Positions 54,893 through 62,915 of a stretch of DNA of 64,000 nucleotides are shown one piece after another (position 1 is the first letter of the stretch; the number at the start of each line of letters is the position of its first letter). The stretch is taken from NCBI GenBank assembly GCA_019873665.1, contig JAIOAV010000003.1, positions 46,788-110,787 on the forward strand, read 5' to 3'. The notes below the pieces were generated by a model. The model was given only the letters and a program-made list of their open reading frames with translations, ran no database searches and was not told the DNA's origin. Made by a program: the position numbers and the translations under genes. The DNA is from Chloroflexota bacterium. Lineage in GTDB: Bacteria; Chloroflexota; Anaerolineae; JAAYEA01.

Positions 54893-56302
54893 TTATCGCT
54901 TGCTCACAGATGTCTGTGCCGGTATCTGCAACGGTATCCCCAGCGCCGCGAGCGCAGCTTCATTGATCGCCTCGCACAATGTTGGGTGCGGCGCAATGAT
55001 CTCTTTGAACTCGTCAAGCGTGGCCTCCAGCGTAAGCGCCAAGCCACCCGGCAGGATCAGGTCGCTGGCGTGTGGGCCGATGATGTGTAGCCCCAATAGC
55101 TGGTTGTACTTGGCCTCCGCGACCACTTTCACAAAGCCATCGGTTTCCCCAGCGGCCACCGCCTTGCCGTTAGCCAGAAACGGAAAGGTGCCGACGCGCA
55201 CATCGTAGCCCTTGTCGTGCGCCTCTTGCTCCGTCAGGCCGACGCTGGCCACTTCTGGCTGGCAGAAGACGCATGACGGGTTCGTGCGCTCATCCAGCGT
55301 CACATGCCCGCCTAGGGCGTTCTCCGCCGCCGCAACCCCCATGTGCGACGCCCAGTGCGCCAGCATGATCCCGCCGACGACATCGCCGATGGCATAGATA
55401 TGTGGGACATTGGTGCGCATGGTCGCATCCACCGGAATCCCCTTGCGGCTATACTGCACGCCTGCCTCCTCCAAGCCCAGGTTTTCCACATTCGGGCGGC
55501 GACCAACCGCCAGCAGCAACCTTTCGGCCTGGATCATCTGCGTGCCCGATGCGGTCTCGATCTGCACCTCCAGATAGGTGTCCTTGTCCGACACTTCTTT
55601 CAGCCGCGCGCTTGTCAGCGCCTTGAGCTTGCGCCGCCGCCAGGCGCGCGCCAGACCCTCCCCCAGGTCGGCATCCATCAACGGCAACAGCCGCGGCAGC
55701 ATCTCCACCACGGTAACCTGCACACCGAGCGTATGGAACAGGGAAGCAAACTCGACGCCGATGGCGCCCGCGCCGATGATGACGATGCTGGTCGGCAGCT
55801 CCGGCAAGGAGAGCGCGCCGGTGCTATCCAGCACGCGTGGCGACTCGAGGCCGGGTACGGGGATCGTCGCCGAACGCGAGCCGGTGGCGATGATAATGTG
55901 GTCCGCCTCAACCTGTTCGCTGACGCCATCCCCTGCCACCGACACGGTGCGCGGCGAGAGGAAACGGCCATGCCCACGCAATACCGTCACGCCCGCTTTC
56001 TTCAGCAGCACCTCCACACCGGAAACCAGCCGCTGCACGGCTTTTGCCTTCCGCTCCTGCATGGCAGGCCAGTCCGCGACCGGTGATGCAGTGCGCACGC
56101 CGAATTCATCTGCCCTGCGCACCATCTCGTACGCATCGGCGCTGGCCAGGAGCGCCTTGGTGGGGATGCACCCCACATTCAGGCAAACGCCGCCCACATG
56201 CTCTCGCTCCACGAGCGTCACCTGGGCGCCCAACTGCGCCGCGCGCAAAGCGGCCACATATCCACCCGGACCGCCGCCAATGATGAGCACGTTTGTCTTC
56301 AT
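54893..56302 (-). CDS. lpdA: Dihydrolipoamide dehydrogenase (E3)
   Basis: A 469-residue flavoprotein that reoxidises dihydrolipoamide with NAD. The FAD loop is [20 protein letters not shown], and the redox disulfide is [13 protein letters not shown]. The NAD loop is [17 protein letters not shown], and the dimer-interface active-site residues are in [13 protein letters not shown] near the C-terminus. GGAGG lies four bases before ATG 56302. E1 and E2 of the complex are 7 kb downstream in the same array, separated by the rhamnose genes. Confidence 0.96.
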   Translation of the reverse strand: MKTNVLIIGGGPGGYVAALRAAQLGAQVTLVEREHVGGVCLNVGCIPTKALLASADAYEMVRRADEFGVRTASPVADWPAMQERKAKAVQRLVSGVEVLLKKAGVTVLRGHGRFLSPRTVSVAGDGVSEQVEADHIIIATGSRSATIPVPGLESPRVLDSTGALSLPELPTSIVIIGAGAIGVEFASLFHTLGVQVTVVEMLPRLLPLMDADLGEGLARAWRRRKLKALTSARLKEVSDKDTYLEVQIETASGTQMIQAERLLLAVGRRPNVENLGLEEAGVQYSRKGIPVDATMRTNVPHIYAIGDVVGGIMLAHWASHMGVAAAENALGGHVTLDERTNPSCVFCQPEVASVGLTEQEAHDKGYDVRVGTFPFLANGKAVAAGETDGFVKVVAEAKYNQLLGLHIIGPHASDLILPGGLALTLEATLDEFKEIIAPHPTLCEAINEAALAALGIPLQIPAQTSVSKR

Positions 56303-56368
56303 GCAACCTCCAGCTTTCTTCTGTGGCGGATGCGCACCAGAGAGGATGTCGGGCATCGAATATCGAGG

Positions 56369-57289
56369 TCATCCGCTCATGTCGCAGAGGGACTGCACCT
56401 CAGCGTGCGTGGGCAGAGATGTCTGCGCGCCAAATCGAGTGACAGCCACCGCCCCGGCGCACACCGCACAGCGTACCGCCTGGCGCAGCGACAGGCCGCG
56501 GTTCAGCGAGGCCACCAAGCCGCCGACAAAGGCATCCCCAGCCGCCGTAGTATCCACCACTTGCACCCGAGGCGCAGGCACCTGGAACGCTCCGTCGTCC
56601 GTGAGCACAAGCGCGCCCTGGCTGCCCAAAGTGATGATCACCACCGGCACCCCCTGCGCGTGAAGCCGTTGCGCCGCTCGTCGCGCCGTGGCCACGTCGC
56701 TCACCTTTTGCCCACTGAGAAACGCCGCCTCGCTTTCATTAGGGACGAGATAGCGCACGCCGCCAAGCAGTGCGGCAGGCAAATCGCTGGCAGGCGCAGG
56801 GTTTAGCACTACCTGGAGTCCATAATGGGTGGCCTTCTGAATGGCGTAGGAGACGGTTTCGAGGGGGATTTCGAGCTGCAAAACCAGATACTCTGCCTGA
56901 CGCAGAAGATCATCGCAGCTATCTATATCTCGCGGGGACACAAGGCCGTTCGCGCCGGCAGCGATGACGATGCTGTTCTCCCCTCTCCCATCAACGATGA
57001 TCAGTGCCGTGCCGGTCGCCACGCCGGCCAAGGTGCTTACATGGCGTGTGTCCACGCCCTTGGCCTGAAGATTGCCAACAAGCTGGGGCCCGAAAACGTC
57101 ATCGCCCACATGGCCGACCATCGCGACCTCGCCGCCGAGCAGCGCGATAGCCGCCGCCTGATTTGCGCCCTTGCCACCCGGGATAGCATGAAATCCATGG
57201 CCGCGAATCGTCTCGCCTGGCACGGGCATCCGATCTGCTTTGACCACCAGGTCCATGTTCAGGCTGCCAACCACGACGATCCTGCCCAT
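56369..57289 (-). CDS. rbsK: Ribokinase-family carbohydrate kinase
   Basis: A 306-residue PfkB-type kinase. Signatures: VVVGSLNMDLVV, FHAIPGGKGANQAAAIALLGG, and the C-terminal anion hole and catalytic Asp in VVDTTAAGDAFVGGLVASL. The LNMDLV and GGKGANQA pattern and the length are those of ribokinase (ribose to ribose 5-phosphate). In front of a rhamnose operon another furanose or deoxysugar is possible. Starts at ATG 57289 after GAGGATTTG; longer frames upstream overlap the promoter. First gene of the ten-gene array. Confidence 0.92.
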   Translation of the reverse strand: MGRIVVVGSLNMDLVVKADRMPVPGETIRGHGFHAIPGGKGANQAAAIALLGGEVAMVGHVGDDVFGPQLVGNLQAKGVDTRHVSTLAGVATGTALIIVDGRGENSIVIAAGANGLVSPRDIDSCDDLLRQAEYLVLQLEIPLETVSYAIQKATHYGLQVVLNPAPASDLPAALLGGVRYLVPNESEAAFLSGQKVSDVATARRAAQRLHAQGVPVVIITLGSQGALVLTDDGAFQVPAPRVQVVDTTAAGDAFVGGLVASLNRGLSLRQAVRCAVCAGAVAVTRFGAQTSLPTHAEVQSLCDMSG

Positions 57290-57328
57290 CAAATCCTCTT
57301 CTCCCATCGCGGGTATGCTGTCGCGTGG

Positions 57329-57357
57329 ATTATAGCACGGTAAGGGGTGGTGGTCAA
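57329..57357 (-). promoter_or_regulatory. Promoter of the ribokinase-lpd-rhamnose-PDH operon
   Basis: Minus strand TTGACC (57352-57357) - 17 bp - TATAAT (57329-57334), TGC before the -10 box; 40 bp before the ATG. Confidence 0.8.
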
Positions 57358-57409
57358 CTGCTCTGGGCCAAAAACATGCCGCGTCATAAGGGAGGAATAC
57401 TCGCAGCAC

Positions 57410-57553
57410 AAAAAGGACTCCTCGTTGAACTCGGGGACACTTCAGTTCAACGAGGAGCGGGATGAGGATTATGTAACGCAACAGGCAATTTCGCCTCCCC
57501 TCAAGAGGCGATTGCCTGATCGGATAGGCAAGGAGGAACCTTTGATCCGATCT
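57410..57553 (-). ncRNA. Candidate small RNA, three hairpins ending in an intrinsic terminator
   Basis: About 144 nt, no open frame of note on the minus strand. An extended -10 (TGC plus TATACT, 57560-57565) would start RNA at about 57553. Hairpin 1 is closed by GATCGGAT/ATCCGATC (57518-57552), with a loop carrying TTCCTCCTT, complementary to ribosome-binding sites. Hairpin 2 is AGGCAATCGCCTC paired across TTGAGGG (57483-57517). Hairpin 3 is a 14 bp perfect stem (57418-57457) followed by TTTTT, a strong terminator. The -35 is poor. It could instead be the 3' region of the gene ending at 57637, but that would not explain the promoter-hairpin spacing. No known RNA family recognised. Confidence 0.55.
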
Positions 57554-57636
57554 GACCATAGTATAGCAGACGAAGCGTTAGAAACCCGTTAAAACGGACG
57601 CTTCCCTTATTAGAAGAGGATTAGAGCCGGGTCAGT

Positions 57637-58599
57637 CTAGTGGGCAAGACGCTCGCGGACGAGGTGGTAGAGGTTCGGCAGCGTGACGCGGTGATCGCCG
57701 GTGATGTGGTAGCCATGCCCACCGAGCGAGGTGGGGCGGTTCACGATGTTCTTGCGCGGCCGGTAATAGTACTCGGGGTTGTCGTAGCCGACTTTGGCGT
57801 GATAGTCGCCCTGTAGCGGAATGATATCAAAGTTAGCTGTCGTGATGTGCGACACGGTATAGCCCAGATTGCGGGCGATAGAGAGCGCTTTGAGGAACAC
57901 CTCTGGCCCGATCACGGCGGAGCCAAAGTTGAGAAAGACGCCGCCCTCAAGCTCGCTCACCGATTTGCAGTAGATCTTGAAATCCTGACCGCTTGCCCAG
58001 CCGAGTGCGGCGAAATCCACACTGGGGTGCTGATGGATGATGTCAGTGCCTATGCAGATATGCACCGTCAGGGGAATGCGCAGGCGATAAGCATGGTAGA
58101 GCACGCTGATGTCGCGATGTTGTGCTCGCTCGTCGGTGGCAATAAAGCGCCCCAGTGCTTCCCCATACCCCAGGCCATCGCGCACACCAGCTTGCACCGC
58201 GCCATTGATCAGCGCACCAGTCTCTTCCGCCATGCCGAAGGAACCATCCTCGATGCTATCGGCGACATCCTCGCTCGTCTCGCCGATCAGCGCCAGCTCC
58301 GTGTCATGGATCACGCCAGCGCCATTTGTCGCCAGATGGGTCAGGATCCCCTCTTCCATGAGCGCGATCAGCAGCGGAGACAGGCCGCACTTGATGACGT
58401 GTGCGCCGTACATGCAGATCACCGGACGACCGGCACGGCGCGCTGTCGCGATGTGCTCCGCCACCTCTTCCAGGTCACGGCTCTCAAAGGGGGACACAGG
58501 CGTTGTGGGCCAGATCAGGTCAGCGCGGGTAACGAGGTTGCGCCGCTCTCCGAGGTGATATGTGCGGATGCCGGAAAAATCGAGCGCGGGATAGGGCAT
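57637..58599 (-). CDS. Conserved protein of unknown function
   Basis: 320 residues, cytoplasmic. Most striking is YGAHVIKCGLSPLLIALMEEG, then THLATNGAGVIHDTELALIG and TSEDVADSIEDGSFGMAEETG, alternating strands and glycine-rich turns that look like a nucleotide-binding Rossmann-type fold, loosely reminiscent of deoxyhypusine synthase-like proteins. Two His-rich patches (TVHICIGTDIIHQHPSVDF and SLGGHGYHITGDH) may bind metal or substrate. The ATG at 58599 with GAGG upstream is preferred over a TTG at 58623. No function is assigned. It is read divergently from a small membrane protein and is followed by the candidate sRNA. Confidence 0.85.
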   Translation of the reverse strand: MPYPALDFSGIRTYHLGERRNLVTRADLIWPTTPVSPFESRDLEEVAEHIATARRAGRPVICMYGAHVIKCGLSPLLIALMEEGILTHLATNGAGVIHDTELALIGETSEDVADSIEDGSFGMAEETGALINGAVQAGVRDGLGYGEALGRFIATDERAQHRDISVLYHAYRLRIPLTVHICIGTDIIHQHPSVDFAALGWASGQDFKIYCKSVSELEGGVFLNFGSAVIGPEVFLKALSIARNLGYTVSHITTANFDIIPLQGDYHAKVGYDNPEYYYRPRKNIVNRPTSLGGHGYHITGDHRVTLPNLYHLVRERLAH

Positions 58600-58681
58600 G
58601 GGTGGATGCCTCACTTTCGTCAAGGTCTTTCATCGCGATTATACCGCGGAAGCGGCTGAGGCCAAATGACCCGGCGCGCGT

Positions 58682-58710
58682 TTGACAGCGGGGCACAGGG
58701 AAGCTATCCT
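58682..58710 (+). promoter_or_regulatory. Promoter of the small membrane-protein gene
   Basis: TTGACA (58682-58687) - 17 bp - TATCCT (58705-58710), 38 bp before the ATG. Confidence 0.65.
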
Positions 58711-58748
58711 AAGCGTTGCGCGCATATCGTCATGCGGAGAAGCGACAG

Positions 58749-59081
58749 ATGCCCCAGTTTGACCTGATATCCCTGGCGAGTATTGCCCTGTTGGCGCTGA
58801 GCGCCTTCGTTGCCTACCGAAACGCCAGTTACCGCGGCCTGATGCTTTACCTTCTGCTCTTCTTCATGTCTCTGCTGCAGACAGCCTGGCGGCTGCAGTG
58901 GTTCACGCCGTGGGGCTCGCTGAGCGTGCAGATGTGGACGGTCGTCTCGGCGGGGATGATCCTGGCGCTCGCCCTGGGATTGCTACACCTCGAACGGGCC
59001 GAACACACCTCAAGCGCACTCTGGCTCATAGCGCTCGTCGCGTTTCTGCAATTCATCGTCGGCGCTGGCATCATCCGCTAG
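58749..59081 (+). CDS. Small integral membrane protein of unknown function
   Basis: 110 residues with about four hydrophobic helices (near 5-22, 27-48, 57-78 and 88-108), very few charges, and aromatic residues in the loops (WRLQWFTPWG). No motif or family recognised. GGAGAAG lies before ATG 58749 and a consensus-like promoter upstream. It converges on the rplL terminator. Confidence 0.7.
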   Translation: MPQFDLISLASIALLALSAFVAYRNASYRGLMLYLLLFFMSLLQTAWRLQWFTPWGSLSVQMWTVVSAGMILALALGLLHLERAEHTSSALWLIALVAFLQFIVGAGIIR

Positions 59082-59113
59082 CGGCCTCGGCCGCGCCCCG
59101 TGTGGCAACACAA

Positions 59114-59145
59114 GAGGGCGGGAGGCAGCATTGTCTCCCGCCCTC
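59114..59145 (-). terminator. Stem-loop after rplL
   Basis: GAGGGCGGGAG-10 nt-CTCCCGCCCTC, an 11 bp perfect stem with only a weak T-rich tail (TTGTG) on the minus side. It ends the ribosomal protein operon; rpoB is not downstream. Confidence 0.7.
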
Positions 59146-59168
59146 TGGCACGATCGGCGCGGATAGAG

Positions 59169-59561
59169 TTACTTTACCTCGACGACGGCGCCGACTTCTT
59201 GCAGCTTCTTCTTGCCGGCCTCAGCCTCTTCCTTGCTTACAGCCTTGAGGATCGTGCTGGGGACCTCGTCCACGGCAGCTTTGGCCTCGCGCAGGCCCAG
59301 GTTCGTCAACTCGCGGACGACCTTGATGACCTTGATCTTCTCCTCACCCGCTTCCTTGAGGATCAGATCAAATTCCGTCTGCTCCTCTTCCGGCGCGGCA
59401 GCAGCGGGGGCAGCAGCCCCAGCGGCAGCCGCCGGTGCGCCCACTACGGCAACCGGCGCCACGGCGCTGACGCCAAAGCGCGCCTCGAGCGCCTTGATGA
59501 GCTGCGAAAGCTCCAAAACGCTCATCTTCTCGATAGCCTGAATGATCTCTTCGGTAGTCAT
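59169..59561 (-). CDS. rplL: 50S ribosomal protein L7/L12
   Basis: 130 residues. The N-terminal dimerisation helices ([22 protein letters not shown]) and an Ala/Gly/Pro-rich hinge at about 38-60 lead to the factor-binding domain [38 protein letters not shown], read in parts. It forms the stalk that recruits EF-Tu and EF-G. GAAAGGAAC lies before the ATG. Last gene of the operon. Confidence 0.98.
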   Translation of the reverse strand: MTTEEIIQAIEKMSVLELSQLIKALEARFGVSAVAPVAVVGAPAAAAGAAAPAAAAPEEEQTEFDLILKEAGEEKIKVIKVVRELTNLGLREAKAAVDEVPSTILKAVSKEEAEAGKKKLQEVGAVVEVK

Positions 59562-59597
59562 GTTCCTTTCACTCCCTTTGCGTATGGTGCCAGGCGA

Positions 59598-60131
59598 TTA
59601 GCTGGCTGATTCCTGCATCTGTCTGACTCGTGCATCCAACACATTGACCAACCCGCGCAGCGTACCGCTGAGAACGGTAACGAGCCCCGTGATCGGTGCC
59701 TGCATGCCACCAAGCAGCTGGCCCAACAACACCTCGCGCGATGGTAGCTCGGCCAACTGCGTGATCTCCTGATCCGAGATGAACCTGTGCCCCAGGATAC
59801 CCGCCCTGATGGTCACTCGTCTCTCATTGCGCGTGTACTCCACCACCGCCTTGGCTCCGGCGACAGCATCTCCGGTGGCAAAGCCGATGGCATTCGGTCC
59901 CTGCCAGAAATCCTCTGGGCTGGAGACCCCTCTCTGTTCCAGGGCGCGCCGCACCAAGGTGTTCTTGACCACCTGGAACGCGACCCCGGCACTACCCAGT
60001 TGGCGCCGCATAGCCGTAAGCTCTGTCGCATTGAGCCCCTGGTAGTTGGTGATCACCGCTACCTGCGCCTCAGAAAACAGCTTCTCATACTCGCTCAGTA
60101 ACGCCTGCTTCTTCTCTCTGCTAATGGCCAA
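59598..60131 (-). CDS. rplJ: 50S ribosomal protein L10
   Basis: 177 residues, the stalk base that holds L7/L12 dimers. Typical N-terminus REKKQALLSEYEKLFSEAQVAVITNYQGL, then VKNTLVRRAL and the C-terminal L12-binding helix. Translation starts at TTG 60131, nine bases after GGAGG; no ATG is nearby. It is preceded by the L10 leader and an attenuator, which suggests feedback control by L10-L12. Confidence 0.97.
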   Translation of the reverse strand: MAISREKKQALLSEYEKLFSEAQVAVITNYQGLNATELTAMRRQLGSAGVAFQVVKNTLVRRALEQRGVSSPEDFWQGPNAIGFATGDAVAGAKAVVEYTRNERRVTIRAGILGHRFISDQEITQLAELPSREVLLGQLLGGMQAPITGLVTVLSGTLRGLVNVLDARVRQMQESAS

Positions 60132-60183
60132 AGGTACTCACCTCCTTACTCGCGTGCAGATATCAGACACTTGACCTGAAAAC

Positions 60184-60219
60184 AAAAGGAGTCTTTGCGC
60201 AAACCGACGCAAAGACTCC
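60184..60219 (-). terminator. Attenuator-like hairpin in the rplJ leader
   Basis: Minus strand GGAGTCTTTGCG-8 nt-CGCAAAGACTCC followed by TTTTGTTTT: a classical intrinsic terminator upstream of rplJ and after the L10 leader. Confidence 0.85.
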
Positions 60220-60223
60220 ACTA

Positions 60224-60310
60224 GGAGCGATCTCCTCGTAGTCATGCTTTGCCTCGGCAGGATATTGAGCGCAAGCGCACCTGCTGTCTCAGGCGGCACA
60301 CTATTCAGTT
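60224..60310 (-). promoter_or_regulatory. Ribosomal protein L10 leader
   Basis: The minus strand carries the conserved core ACAGCAGGTGCGCTTGCGC, then TCAATATCCTGCCGAGG, the kink-turn/stem region bound by the L10-(L12)4 complex. It precedes the attenuator, so L10 binding may decide readthrough into rplJ-rplL. Confidence 0.85.
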
Positions 60311-60321
60311 ATCTAGCAACC

Positions 60322-61035
60322 CTAGGCACTCTTTAGCGCCGCAGCCTGCGGCACATCAACCTTGACGCCAGGGCCCATCGTAGATGTCAGCACGATCTTT
60401 TTGATGTACTGTCCCTTGGCCCCGCTGGGTTTGGCCCGCTGCACAGCTTCCATCGCTGCCGTCAGGTTACTCATCAATGCCTCTTGTGTAAAACTGGCTT
60501 TGCCAATGGGGATATGCAGGTTGGACGTGCGATCCACCCGGAACTCCACACGCCCCTGACGCGCCTGTCGGATCGCCTCCGGCAGATCTTCTGGCTGCAC
60601 AATCGTTCCCGCTTTCGGGTTAGGCATCAGACCACGACGACCGAGGAAACGGCCAAGACGACCGATTTTGCCCATCGCCTGTGGCACGGCCAGGGCGATA
60701 TCGAAATCTATCCAACCTTCCTGGATGCGCTGGGCGAACTCGTCAATCCCGACATAGTCGGCGCCCGCCTCTTGGGCGATGCGCGCTGCCTCGCCCTCCG
60801 CAAAGACGAGGATGCGAACAGGTTTTCCCGTCCCAGCGGGAAGGTTAACAACGCCGCGAACCTGCTGATCCGCGTGGCGCGGGTCCACGCCCAGCCGCAT
60901 ATGCAGATCAACAGTTTCATCAAAACCAGCAGTGGCAGTTTCTTTCACCAGCGAGATCGCTTCTTGCGGGCTATAGACCCTGGCAGCGTCCACCTTCTCC
61001 CTAAGCTGATTGTACCTCTTTCCGTGCTTTCCCAT
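60322..61035 (-). CDS. rplA: 50S ribosomal protein L1
   Basis: 237 residues, normal for L1. Begins GKHGKRYNQLREKVD; has the family blocks VNLPAGTGK, GRLGRFLGRRGLMPNPKAGT and NLHIPIGKASF. It binds 23S rRNA at the L1 stalk and its own operon mRNA. CAGGAGG before ATG 61035 fixes the start; an upstream frame extension is not needed. Confidence 0.97.
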   Translation of the reverse strand: MGKHGKRYNQLREKVDAARVYSPQEAISLVKETATAGFDETVDLHMRLGVDPRHADQQVRGVVNLPAGTGKPVRILVFAEGEAARIAQEAGADYVGIDEFAQRIQEGWIDFDIALAVPQAMGKIGRLGRFLGRRGLMPNPKAGTIVQPEDLPEAIRQARQGRVEFRVDRTSNLHIPIGKASFTQEALMSNLTAAMEAVQRAKPSGAKGQYIKKIVLTSTMGPGVKVDVPQAAALKSA

Positions 61036-61091
61036 CTTTCCTCCTGGGTGGTTCAAACGGGATCTGATCCCTCCCACAGATAAACGCGACG

Positions 61092-61514
61092 TTAGTCGAC
61101 GATTTGAATACCCATGCTTTTGGCCGTGCCGGCCACCATGTTCATCGCGCCCTCGATATCCAGCGCGTTCAGGTCCTGCATCTTGGCCTCGGCGATTTCG
61201 CGCAGCTGCTTTTTGGTGATCCGGCCCACGATCGTCGTCTTGGGGTTCGCGGAGCCCGCCTCGATACCGGCAGCCTTTTTCAACAGATCACCCGTGGGCG
61301 GCGTCTTGGTGACAAAGGTGAAAGAGCGATCCGTGTATATTGTGATCTCCGCCGGGATGATCATACCCACCTGGTTGGCCGTCCGCGCGTTGTACTCTTT
61401 GCAGAAGGCGATGATATTCACTCCATGCTGGCCCAACGCAGGACCAACCGGTGGCGCCGGGCTGGCTTTGCCCGCAGCAATGTTCACTTTGACGACTGTC
61501 TTGACCTTTTTCAT
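61092..61514 (-). CDS. rplK: 50S ribosomal protein L11
   Basis: 140 residues. [26 protein letters not shown] at the N-terminus, [20 protein letters not shown], and a C-terminal rRNA-binding domain ending [13 protein letters not shown]. It builds the GTPase-associated centre with L10. ATG 61514 is preferred (140 residues, family length 141) over a GTG nine bases earlier. Confidence 0.98.
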   Translation of the reverse strand: MKKVKTVVKVNIAAGKASPAPPVGPALGQHGVNIIAFCKEYNARTANQVGMIIPAEITIYTDRSFTFVTKTPPTGDLLKKAAGIEAGSANPKTTIVGRITKKQLREIAEAKMQDLNALDIEGAMNMVAGTAKSMGIQIVD

Positions 61515-61562
61515 TGACCTCACATCCTCCGACGGAAACGCTGAAGGCTGACAAGCCTTGAT

Positions 61563-62270
61563 TTAGGATTCGGAAACCTGAAGAAAGTCGAGTTCTACCG
61601 GTGTCTCGCGGCCAAAGAACGAGACAAGCACACGGACTTTGCCCTTGTTTGCATCCACGGCATCTACTGTGCCCATAAAGTCCACAAATGGCCCATCAAT
61701 GATCCGCACCGTCTGTCCTTCGCGGAAGCTGACCTTGATCTTGGGCGCTTCGACTTCCATACGCTTGAATATCTTGTCCACCTCTTCCTGCAGAAGGGGT
61801 GTCGGTTTGTTGCCTGAGCCCACGAATCCGGTCACGCCCGGCGTGTTTCGCACTACGTACCACGAGTCGTCGGTCATGGTCATTTCCACAAGCACATAGC
61901 CCGGAAACACTCGCCGCCTGACCGTTCGCCGGTGGCCGTCCTTGATCTCGACCTCTTCTTCGGTGGGCACAACGACCTGGAAGATCTGGTCTTGCATGCC
62001 CATCGACTCGATGCGCTGATCGAGGTTCTTCTTGACCTTGTTTTCGTAGCCAGAGTAGGTATGCACGACATACCAGGCACGCATCGGCTGGTCCTCGTCG
62101 GGCTTCTCAACTGCACCGATGCCTTCCACTTGCCTTTCGGCGTCGGCCTCCGGCAACGAAACCTCGCGGGCAATGCCTTCCAGCGCCACATCGCGATCGG
62201 TGGCCGTTGGCTCGCCCACCGCCTTTGGATTCTGATTCTCCCGCGCCAGACGTTCCGCTTTCTTTGCCAT
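61563..62270 (-). CDS. nusG: Transcription termination/antitermination protein NusG
   Basis: 235 residues against about 180 in E. coli. The NGN domain starts at about 64 (RAWYVVHTYSGYENKVKKNL) and includes RRRVFPGYVLVEM and VRNTPGVTGFVGSG. The KOW domain is EGQTVRIIDGPFVDFMGTVDAVD. The first 60 or so residues are a charged extension with no known domain. It couples RNA polymerase to Rho or ribosomes and may also be needed for antitermination in the rRNA operon. The start at ATG 62270 overlaps the end of secE by a base pair count of zero (seven bases apart on the opposite side). Confidence 0.95.
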   Translation of the reverse strand: MAKKAERLARENQNPKAVGEPTATDRDVALEGIAREVSLPEADAERQVEGIGAVEKPDEDQPMRAWYVVHTYSGYENKVKKNLDQRIESMGMQDQIFQVVVPTEEEVEIKDGHRRTVRRRVFPGYVLVEMTMTDDSWYVVRNTPGVTGFVGSGNKPTPLLQEEVDKIFKRMEVEAPKIKVSFREGQTVRIIDGPFVDFMGTVDAVDANKGKVRVLVSFFGRETPVELDFLQVSES

Positions 62271-62277
62271 CAAATAC

Positions 62278-62478
62278 CTATCCGACAACTAGCAGAGAGA
62301 AAAGCCGAGAGAAGAGAAAGTCGATCAGCCCCATGGCGATGCTCATCACCACCGTCACGGCGAGAACGATAACCGTGAGGTTGATGGTCTCTTTACGGCT
62401 CGGCCAGACAACCTTTTGCAGCTCTGCCTTGGTTTCTCGAAAGTACCGCACAATCGGGTTCTCTTTCCCCTTTGTCAC
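62278..62478 (-). CDS. secE: Preprotein translocase subunit SecE
   Basis: 66 residues with a single transmembrane helix (about 33-60) and the conserved amphipathic VRYFRETKAELQKVVWPSRKE before it. It clamps the SecY channel. Starts at GTG 62478 with AGGAG nine bases upstream. The standard neighbour of nusG. Confidence 0.96.
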   Translation of the reverse strand: MTKGKENPIVRYFRETKAELQKVVWPSRKETINLTVIVLAVTVVMSIAMGLIDFLFSRLFSLLVVG

Positions 62479-62534
62479 TCGCCCTGTCTCCTATATGTCC
62501 AAGGGTTTCACCGAAACCGTTGGGGTGTTACAGT

Positions 62535-62567
62535 TCAAGACACCGTGCTGTAGACACGGTGTCTTGA
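62535..62567 (-). other. Stem-loop between tRNA-Trp and secE
   Basis: TCAAGACACCGTG-7 nt-CACGGTGTCTTGA, a 13 bp perfect stem without a T-run; probably a processing or stabilising element separating the tRNA from the mRNA. Confidence 0.6.
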
Positions 62568-62580
62568 GCAAAGCATCTAG

Positions 62581-62653
62581 CAGGCCAGGCAGGAATTGAA
62601 CCCGCAACCTACGGTTTTGGAGACCGTTGCTCTGCCAATTGAGCTACTGGCCT
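62581..62653 (-). tRNA. tRNA-Trp(CCA)
   Basis: Acceptor AGGCCAG/CTGGCCT, anticodon stem ACGGT/ACCGT with loop CTCCAAA (anticodon CCA), T arm GCGGG-TTCAATT-CCTGC, discriminator G. The terminal CCA is not encoded. It lies between rpmG and secE. Confidence 0.96.
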
Positions 62654-62713
62654 GTGCATCAAGCCCTGCGAAGCGACCGCACGCCTGGACGCAACTCGGG
62701 CTTGAAGAACACC

Positions 62714-62878
62714 CTATCTTGTCTCCCGGTGTGGCGTATGTTTCCGGCACCGAGGGCAAAACTTCTGTAGTTCGATACGACCGGCATCGTTCTGGCGGTT
62801 CTTTTCCGTGATATAGTTACGTTCCTTGCACTCGGCGCACGCCAGCGTGACAATCACACGATTCGCTTTCTTTGCCAT
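62714..62878 (-). CDS. rpmG: 50S ribosomal protein L33
   Basis: 54 residues: [17 protein letters not shown], then [30 protein letters not shown]. Two CxxC pairs (CAEC, CPRC) make this the zinc-binding form of L33. It lies between tuf and tRNA-Trp, its usual place near secE and nusG. Confidence 0.96.
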   Translation of the reverse strand: MAKKANRVIVTLACAECKERNYITEKNRQNDAGRIELQKFCPRCRKHTPHRETR

Positions 62879-62915
62879 TCAGTCACCTCAACTGCGAGCA
62901 GGTTTCCGCAGCTAT

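Noticed and set aside
57347..57592. An 81-codon plus-strand frame between ribokinase and the unassigned gene.
   Set aside because: It crosses three hairpins and a promoter, has no ribosome site and no recognisable sequence; the candidate sRNA explains the region better.
57637..58599. Calling this gene a deoxyhypusine synthase.
   Set aside because: Only a loose pattern match; the catalytic lysine region of that enzyme is not recognisable and bacteria seldom need hypusine.
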